Below are positions 1 through 5,213 of a stretch of DNA of 11,706 nucleotides, in pieces; the first letter of the stretch is position 1, and every line of letters begins with the position of its first letter. The notes under the pieces were generated by a model. That model saw only the letters and a list, made by a program, of their open reading frames with translations, had not been told where the DNA came from and did not search any database. The position numbers and the translations under genes were made by a program. Source of the stretch: Pseudomonadota bacterium. GTDB lineage: Bacteria; Desulfobacterota; Desulfobulbia; Desulfobulbales; JAGXFP01. Location: assembly GCA_030673265.1 (NCBI GenBank), contig DAOVJK010000070.1, forward strand, positions 1 to 11,706, written 5' to 3'.

Positions 1-45
1 AACCACTAAATAATATCACCGAGCTGTCGATTTACAGCCGGCAGG

Positions 46-123
46 CAGTCTGTTTGCAAAAAAAAACGCACTCCTAAACAAGGTTTGTGCGGTCAGTGTT
101 TTTGCTTTTTCAAACAGATACTG
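46..123. terminator. Nested inverted repeat, probable bidirectional terminator
   Basis: The outer arms TCTGTTTG (49-56) and CAAACAGA (111-118) are perfect 8-base complements. They extend to CAG (46-48) and CTG (121-123) with a 2-base bulge. Inside lie nine A (58-66) opposite two runs of five T (99-103 and 106-110). The centre is a second hairpin at 67-91, with CGCAC/GTGCG and AAAC/GTTT stems and a 4-base bulge. Read on the minus strand, the inner hairpin is followed at once by nine T, the classic intrinsic terminator form. On the plus strand T-runs follow about 7 bases after it. It most likely ends a gene to the left of the window. Confidence 0.5.
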
Positions 124-381
124 CACAACTTCTGAGATAATATCCTATTACTCTCTAAAAAACAACATTTTAAAATATTTAAATAAAAAGTTATCCATTC
201 TTTTGAATAACCCTGATAGAATTGAAAAAAATTTCACCTGCCTAAATCAGGCGAAAAACATATTAACCAAGTGTCCACAGTGAGACTCTTTCCAGAAAGG
301 GCCAGGATGAAGGCCACAGCGAAACATGCAATCACCGACCTGACATGAAAGCTGACCGGAAAAAGGTAAATATAAGAACAA

Positions 382-395
382 TATTTGGCCAAATA
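382..395. promoter_or_regulatory. 14-bp perfect palindrome, candidate operator
   Basis: TATTTGGCCAAATA is perfectly self-complementary and its centre lies about 25 bases upstream of the first start codon at 414. A palindrome of this length in the leader of a transport gene is what a dimeric regulator binding site would look like. No regulator gene is present in the window and the sequence does not match the FNR or CRP consensus, so the binding protein is unknown. It could also be a small hairpin in the 5' untranslated RNA. Confidence 0.35.
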
Positions 396-413
396 CAGTA
401 GATTAGACGATTC

Positions 414-2285
414 ATGCAACCTGACCAAACAAACAAAACCTTGTCCATTGTTGATTTATTAAAAAACCACGCATTATTCTGTAAATGTTCAAGGTTGAGT
501 TTGTCTCGCCTTATTCCCCATTTACAGGAAAAAGTGCTCGAATCCGGCGAGTATCTGTACTCAAACTGCGAACATGCCGATGAATTATTCCTGGTCATTG
601 ACGGTGCGGTTAAGCTGGAACTTGAAACGGGGAACCTGGTTGAAATAACAAGCGGCCTGCTTGGCGAAGAAACTTCAATTGGCAAAAAAAGATATTCCGG
701 CACGGCCAGGTCTATAGACCAGGCCAGGGTAATTGTCCTGCCCATAGGTGCTTTCAGAAAATTCCTGTTTGAAAACGAATTTCTGAAAGAGGAATTAACC
801 CGTTCATATATTAACAAATTTTCCTCCACGGAAGATACGAGAGCAGGATCACTCCAATCAACCCCGAAGCCGGCTGTGCACGATTCTTCATTAGTGCAGG
901 CAATAGGGTGGATTCTTGCCACTATTCTGCCGCTATGCACCGTTTTTCTCCTCCGGAACGACCCGACTATCCCTAACGACCAGGCCTTATATCTGATCGC
1001 GGTAGTCAGTTGTGTCGGCATCATGTGGATGTTCCAGTTGTTGCCGGATTTTGTCCCTGCCCTGTTTGCCGTTCTGATAACTATCCTGCTGGGACTGGCG
1101 CCTACAGAAACAATCCTGTCGGGATTTTCCTCAAAGAGTTTCTTCATGGCCTTGAGCATCCTGGGACTTAGTGCGGTATTAAGAGCCTCCGGTCTTGGCT
1201 ACCGCTTATTGCTCCTCCTGCTGAAAAGCGGCCCGGCGAGCAAATGGTGGTACAATACCAGTGTCTTCATTATGGGCTTTGTCCTGACTCCCCTCGTCCC
1301 GACGGCGAATGGCAGAATAGCCGTTGTTGCCCCATTCGTCTCAGAACTCCTGACCTTATATGATGAAAAGACAGCCCAACGAGAAGCTGCCCGCCTTACC
1401 GTGAGCGTCCTGGCCGGGGCCGGCCTTTTCTCGGCGATCTTCCTGAGCAGCAAGTCCATCAACTTCATTATATATGGTTCTCTGCCCATCCAGGAACAGG
1501 CCAGGTTCCAATGGCTGTATTGGCTTTATGCCGCCTCAGTCTGTGGGGGCATCATGATGATCCTTTATCAAATCAGTTTTGCCCTTTTCTTCAGGACCCC
1601 CGGCAATGTAAATATCCCCAAGCAATCCATCCTGAACCAGCTTGCCCTTCTGGGACCGCTCAAAAAAGGCGAATGGGCCGCGATTATGGGTTTTTTCGTC
1701 CTGATCATAAGTTTTGCCACAAATTCGCTCCATCGGATCGATATCCCCTGGGTGGCCCTGGCTATCTTTTTCGCCTTGCTGATGTACGGCTTTATCGATA
1801 AAAATGAATTTAAAAAGAATATTGACTGGTCTTTTCTGGTGTTCCTGGCCTCTCTCATCGGACTTGTTGCTGCGATGAAGCACACCGGAGCTGATTATTG
1901 GCTCACCGGAAAGTTCAGCTGGCTTAACACCATCATGGCAGAAGACTTCCCGATATTCATCGCTATGCTGGCAGGCGCGATCGGTATCGTCAGATTCGTA
2001 TTACCGATAAACGCAACTGTCATTATCTTTGCGACCCTTCTGCTGCCAACCGCCGAGAATATCGGCGTTAACCCCTGGCTGGTTGGTTTTCTGATCCTGT
2101 TTCTGTCAGAATCTTTTGTCATGCCCTATCAGGCATCTTATTACAATCAATACTGTTCAATAACTTCCACCGGTCAACCCGGCGCAGACAAACGTCTGCT
2201 ACCCTTTTTCCTTGCTATCATTGTCATGAAGTTAATCGCAATTTATGCATCATTACCATTCTGGAAGCATTTGGGTCTGCTATGA
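414..2285 (+). CDS. Cyclic-nucleotide-binding domain fused to SLC13/DASS-family transporter
   Basis: A predicted inner-membrane carrier of 623 residues with a cytoplasmic sensor at its N terminus. Residues about 21-137 form a CRP-like cyclic-nucleotide-binding (CNB) fold, with a DELFLVIDGAVKLEL strand pair (56-70) and a GEETSIGKKRYSGTA cassette (84-98). Residues about 160-620 are strongly hydrophobic with roughly 11-13 membrane segments. They carry two Pro/Asn re-entrant motifs, LTPLVPTANGR (291-301) and LPINATVI (530-537), which sit where SLC13 carriers (Na+-coupled dicarboxylate, citrate or sulfate) bind Na+ and substrate. The substrate cannot be read from sequence. An in-frame stop at 399 makes 414 the first possible ATG, and no strong Shine-Dalgarno precedes it. 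Its stop overlaps the next start (ATGA), implying translational coupling. The canonical phosphate-binding Arg of the CNB cassette is shifted or replaced by Tyr94, so the ligand may not be cAMP. Confidence 0.9.
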   Translation: MQPDQTNKTLSIVDLLKNHALFCKCSRLSLSRLIPHLQEKVLESGEYLYSNCEHADELFLVIDGAVKLELETGNLVEITSGLLGEETSIGKKRYSGTARSIDQARVIVLPIGAFRKFLFENEFLKEELTRSYINKFSSTEDTRAGSLQSTPKPAVHDSSLVQAIGWILATILPLCTVFLLRNDPTIPNDQALYLIAVVSCVGIMWMFQLLPDFVPALFAVLITILLGLAPTETILSGFSSKSFFMALSILGLSAVLRASGLGYRLLLLLLKSGPASKWWYNTSVFIMGFVLTPLVPTANGRIAVVAPFVSELLTLYDEKTAQREAARLTVSVLAGAGLFSAIFLSSKSINFIIYGSLPIQEQARFQWLYWLYAASVCGGIMMILYQISFALFFRTPGNVNIPKQSILNQLALLGPLKKGEWAAIMGFFVLIISFATNSLHRIDIPWVALAIFFALLMYGFIDKNEFKKNIDWSFLVFLASLIGLVAAMKHTGADYWLTGKFSWLNTIMAEDFPIFIAMLAGAIGIVRFVLPINATVIIFATLLLPTAENIGVNPWLVGFLILFLSESFVMPYQASYYNQYCSITSTGQPGADKRLLPFFLAIIVMKLIAIYASLPFWKHLGLL

Positions 2286-3328
2286 AAAAAACAACCCTCG
2301 TAAGTCTGACAATGAGCATCTTTTTTCTTACAACGATCATGGTAGTCGTCTGGATGAGTTACAACAAACCGAGGGTCTTTATCCTTCACAGTTACAGCGA
2401 TGATTACATCTGGACCAGAGAGGTTAACGTCGGCATTGAACGGACACTGGCAAACCAGAGGTGGCTCCTGGTCCGCTATCATTTTATGAAAACCAAGAAA
2501 TTTAAAGATAAGAAAGCACACCGCCGAGCGGCTATAGCTGCCAGTAGCGCCATTAAAAAATTTAAACCTGATGTCCTGATAGCCGTTGACGACTATGCTC
2601 AAAAACTGGTTGCCAAACAATTTGTCAATCAGCCGGATATAAAGATCGTCTTTGCCGGAATCAACGGCAGTATCGAACCTTACGGTTACGACCAGGCAGA
2701 CAACGTGACCGGGATCGTAGAACGGAAACAGGTCCAGGCCATTAAAGAAGTAATTCTGATGCTGGCCGGCCACACAGAAGTGGATCCAGACAAGCAGAAG
2801 GTCCGGACCCTGTTCCTCTCCGACCCTGCCCTTTCCGGCAAAAGGGATTCGGCATATGTTAACGCCTATGACTGGCGACCCATCGATCACCAGGGATCTA
2901 TCCATGTCGAAGACTACCAGGAATGGCAGCAAACAGTACTGAAGGCCAGTGAATTAACCGATTTCCTGCTGGTCTCAGGATATCGCAAACTACCACGCTC
3001 CAAAAATGCGCCTGTTTTTGTGCCCCCGAAGGAATTAATGGCCTGGACCGAAGAGAATTCTCCCGTTCCGGTTATTGGCATGAATTTTTTCAATACTGAT
3101 GACGGAGCCATGCTTTCGGTTGGCGTATCTCCTTATGAACAAGGAGAAGTTGCAACCAGAATGGCCCTTGATCTGTTAACCGGCAAAAAGAAAGTTACCG
3201 ACATCCCCGTGCAAATTTCGCAGCAATATGTAATCTCGATTCGAAATTCAGCTATTCGTAAACGAAAATTGACCGTACCAAAGATATTTGAGGCCTTTGC
3301 CCGGGCGACCAATAATTATTTTAACTGA
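2282..3328 (+). CDS. ABC_sub_bind-type (PF04392-like) solute-binding protein, orphan
   Basis: A 348-residue exported or membrane-anchored protein of the type I periplasmic-binding fold. A hydrophobic stretch (about 6-26) follows MKKT and has no clear signal-peptidase site or lipobox, so it may remain as an N-terminal anchor. Family-like segments are VFILHSYSDDYIWT (32-45), DVLIAVDDYAQKLV (97-110), VFAGINGS (123-130), NVTGIVER (141-148) and the C-terminal LSVGVSPYEQGEVATRMALD (278-297). These resemble the ABC_sub_bind family. Some members of that family serve ABC importers and many are encoded beside sensor proteins. No permease or ATPase gene is nearby. It overlaps the upstream carrier gene by four bases and is 31 bases from the next gene, so the three are probably one operon. 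I infer a ligand-sensing or delivery role for the carrier; the ligand is unknown. Confidence 0.82.
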   Translation: MKKTTLVSLTMSIFFLTTIMVVVWMSYNKPRVFILHSYSDDYIWTREVNVGIERTLANQRWLLVRYHFMKTKKFKDKKAHRRAAIAASSAIKKFKPDVLIAVDDYAQKLVAKQFVNQPDIKIVFAGINGSIEPYGYDQADNVTGIVERKQVQAIKEVILMLAGHTEVDPDKQKVRTLFLSDPALSGKRDSAYVNAYDWRPIDHQGSIHVEDYQEWQQTVLKASELTDFLLVSGYRKLPRSKNAPVFVPPKELMAWTEENSPVPVIGMNFFNTDDGAMLSVGVSPYEQGEVATRMALDLLTGKKKVTDIPVQISQQYVISIRNSAIRKRKLTVPKIFEAFARATNNYFN

Positions 3329-3359
3329 CAACCTTAAAGCCAGCTATTACGAGATGCTA

Positions 3360-4775
3360 ATGAATCATTCTCAAACTTATAAAAATCTGCTCATGAAACT
3401 CTCAACCACATTGGTGTTTTTGCTGATATGTGTTCTTTTTCACGACATCGCATGGGGCGCCCCATCTGCTAACAATACCCCTCCCGGGAAAATGAAAGTC
3501 GCTGTTGTCGAGTTTGAGGTCAAAGGCGAGTTTGAGCTTAAAGAGGCCGGTTCAATTGTTGCTGAATGGATGATAAACTCGGTTGATAAAACCTCGAAAT
3601 TCGACCTTCAGGAGAGGGTCCTGTTAAAGAAGATCCTCGCCGAGCAAAAGTTAAGTCTGGGTGGACTGGTTGATGAAAAGGATGCCACCGCCAAAATCGG
3701 CCAATTATTCGGGGTGGAAGCAATCATCACCGGCAGTGTAATCAGATGGCAGCAGATGGTTTCAGTCACCGCCAGACTCATCAACACCTCATCTGGATCA
3801 ATTATTCGAACTGCTGAAATAAACTCAGGCAACATAAATGCCATACCATCTCGAATTGACGAATTGGCCTTGATCATAACCGGCCTTAAAAACCCGGACA
3901 AACTCGCGGATCTTATCGATAAATCCAGTAACCAGAATCTACCGACAGACAAGGATCACAGGTATTGGCATGACCCGGTAACCGGCATGGACTTTGTCTG
4001 GGTACCTGAGGGTTGCTTTAAAATGGGGCAGTCGGAAGAAGAACGACAGGAAACGATCAGTGAATCCAGCGCCAAAACCTATAAAAAAAAATACAACGAC
4101 GAAACGCCACAACATGAAGTTTGCGTAGATGGTTTCTGGATGGGAATGTACGAAGTAACCAACCGCCAACTGAGACTCTTCGATCCAGCCCACAACAGCA
4201 AAAGCTACAAAGGGATCTCGCTGGATGGAGAAAAACAGCCGGCAGTATATGTCAGCTGGAACCAGGCTAAATCTTATTCTGAATGGCTTACTAAAAAACA
4301 CGAGGCTAAAAGTAAATTCCGCCTGCCGAGTGAAGCAGAATGGGAACATGCATGCCGGGCCGGTTCAGAGAGTTCCCGCTTCTGGGGTACCGATTCAGAC
4401 GAGGCCGGAGAGTATGCCAACGTCTATGACGGAACTTCGAAAAACAAACTGAATTGCAAATGGGAATTTCATGATTGCGACGATGAATACGTTGTCACCG
4501 CTCCGGTAGGCAGCCTGTACCCCAACGACTATCAGCTTTACGACATGCTCGGCAATGTCTGGGAATGGACCATGGACACTTACAGCGAAACCTCATACAG
4601 CACCCATGAAAAGTCCAACCCGGTGCATACCGGCAAAGGCAACAAAGCCAGACGCGGCGGCAGCTGGTATAGCGCCCCGGGAAGTGTCCGATGCTCAAAC
4701 CGTGGCAACAGGTCCGCTGACAGGAAAAACAAAGAGATAGGTTTCAGACTGATTAGAATCGAAGTAACCAATTAG
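3360..4775 (+). CDS. Secreted CsgG-like / FGE-sulfatase (SUMF1-like) fusion protein, probably non-catalytic
   Basis: 471 residues if started at ATG 3360, which has a GAG six bases upstream; 3354 and 3393 are in-frame alternatives. Residues about 11-34 form a signal peptide ending near AWGA, without a lipobox cysteine, so the protein should be periplasmic or secreted. Residues about 45-155 (KVAVVEFEVKG; FGVEAIITGSVIRW; VTARLINTSSGSI) look like the CsgG/FlgO-type domain. Residues about 203-468 have the FGE-sulfatase landmarks: MDFVWVPEGCFKMG, EVTNRQ, PAVYVSWNQAKSYSEWL, RLPSEAEWEHACRAG, MLGNVWEWTMD, RRGGSW and IGFRLIR. In SUMF1-type enzymes the stretch after GGS contains the two copper-binding cysteines. 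Here ungapped comparison puts Ser438 and Val443 at those places, so formylglycine synthesis is unlikely. A structural, binding or assembly role is more plausible. It is third in the apparent operon with the carrier and binding protein. Confidence 0.85.
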   Translation: MNHSQTYKNLLMKLSTTLVFLLICVLFHDIAWGAPSANNTPPGKMKVAVVEFEVKGEFELKEAGSIVAEWMINSVDKTSKFDLQERVLLKKILAEQKLSLGGLVDEKDATAKIGQLFGVEAIITGSVIRWQQMVSVTARLINTSSGSIIRTAEINSGNINAIPSRIDELALIITGLKNPDKLADLIDKSSNQNLPTDKDHRYWHDPVTGMDFVWVPEGCFKMGQSEEERQETISESSAKTYKKKYNDETPQHEVCVDGFWMGMYEVTNRQLRLFDPAHNSKSYKGISLDGEKQPAVYVSWNQAKSYSEWLTKKHEAKSKFRLPSEAEWEHACRAGSESSRFWGTDSDEAGEYANVYDGTSKNKLNCKWEFHDCDDEYVVTAPVGSLYPNDYQLYDMLGNVWEWTMDTYSETSYSTHEKSNPVHTGKGNKARRGGSWYSAPGSVRCSNRGNRSADRKNKEIGFRLIRIEVTN

Positions 4776-5163
4776 CAAAATTTATTTGTTAACAACAAAA
4801 AACATTACAAACCTGAATTGCTTAAATGGTCTCCAGTTAAAAGGCACTTTATGCCAGAGCATCTATTCTGTTGATCTCTGGCCAGGACATCAACATATCC
4901 TATGCCCCCTATCCTTGATCGCGGTTATCCTGAACAGGCTTGTTTCGCATACTCGGTAAGAATCATCACTATCAGCTGGGTCATGATGGCTCGCAGCCAC
5001 CCTTAACTTCAACTTGCCCTTATCCTGTCCTGTACCGAGCGTGGCAATCTAATAGAACGATACCCGAAGTAGATGCCTATGCAACACTGGAAACACATCA
5101 TTTTTGAAAACATACGTCATGATTTGAGTTTACAGGATCATTTAAATTTCATACTCTCCAAGC
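4776..5163. other. 388-base intergenic region with hairpin and no firm gene
   Basis: No convincing gene is visible. A 10-bp palindrome TTGTTAACAA lies at 4786-4795, just after the preceding stop. A hairpin lies at 4853-4882. A 46-codon plus-strand frame at 5073-5213 runs into the start of the kinase gene and is listed separately. On the minus strand near 4898-4851 a 15-codon frame reads MLMSWPEINRIDALA and stops. It has some flavour of a transposase N terminus but is too short to name. I found no good promoter for the kinase gene. Confidence 0.5.
4853..4882. repeat. Inverted repeat / hairpin in intergenic region
   Basis: GCCAGAG (4853-4859) and ATC (4861-4863) pair with GAT (4873-4875) and CTCTGGC (4876-4882). 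This gives a 10-bp stem with one bulged C and a 9-base loop. It has no T-run after it on either strand, so it is not a standard intrinsic terminator. It lies about 78 bases after the FGE-like gene and could protect the 3' end of that transcript, or could be chance. Confidence 0.4.
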
Positions 5164-5213
5164 ATGGCAACTGGAATAACACAACCCAACCAGCCAGAAA
5201 AGCTACTTTTTAA
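5073..5213 (+). CDS. Possible small ORF of 46 codons overlapping the kinase start
   Basis: This frame begins MPMQHWKHIIFENIRHDL and ends inside the first 17 codons of the kinase gene in another frame. A second ATG at 5079 is possible. The upstream CCGAAG is a poor ribosome-binding site. I recognise no family. A 46-codon frame is common by chance in sequence of this composition, so it may be spurious. If real, its overlap with the kinase start, which itself lacks a Shine-Dalgarno, would suggest translational coupling. Confidence 0.15.
   Translation: MPMQHWKHIIFENIRHDLSLQDHLNFILSKHGNWNNTTQPARKATF

Larger units (their letters stand above)
1..413. other. AT-rich non-coding leader region
   Basis: I see no convincing gene on either strand here. 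The region is AT-rich and holds a nested inverted repeat (46-123), a small hairpin with GCCT/AGGC arms (240-243 and 249-252), a GGCC-N8-GGCC motif near 310-325, and a 14-bp palindrome (382-395). A 64-codon minus-strand frame at 234-428 overlaps the start of the first gene and matches no family I recognise, so I treat it as a shadow. I found no well-formed sigma-70 promoter, so the transcription start of the first unit is unknown. No known riboswitch consensus was recognised. Confidence 0.6.

Noticed and set aside
234..428. 64-codon minus-strand frame with one hydrophobic stretch, upstream of a minus-strand terminator-like hairpin
   Set aside because: It overlaps the start of the carrier gene, has no evident promoter or family, and the hydrophobic stretch can arise by chance in AT-rich sequence.
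332..1159. 275-codon minus-strand open frame opposite the CNB-SLC13 gene
   Set aside because: It is antisense to a gene with clear CNB and SLC13 motifs, and its translation shows no recognisable domain.
2243..2932. 229-codon minus-strand open frame opposite the ABC_sub_bind-type gene
   Set aside because: It lies antisense to a well-supported gene and spans the junction of two coding regions; no motif is recognisable.
3288..3359. TTG-initiated N-terminal extension of the CsgG/FGE gene
   Set aside because: It would overlap the end of the previous gene and put 24 extra residues before a good signal peptide; ATG 3360 gives a normal secreted N terminus.
4851..4898. Transposase remnant on the minus strand (MLMSWPEINRIDALA)
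   Set aside because: Only 15 codons, then a stop; the resemblance to an IS21-type N terminus is too weak to annotate without a database search.
4930..5060. Possible tRNA-like or integron attC-like element in the intergenic gap
   Set aside because: No cloverleaf with a TTC-type arm and no paired RYYYAAC/GTTRRRY core sites could be found.
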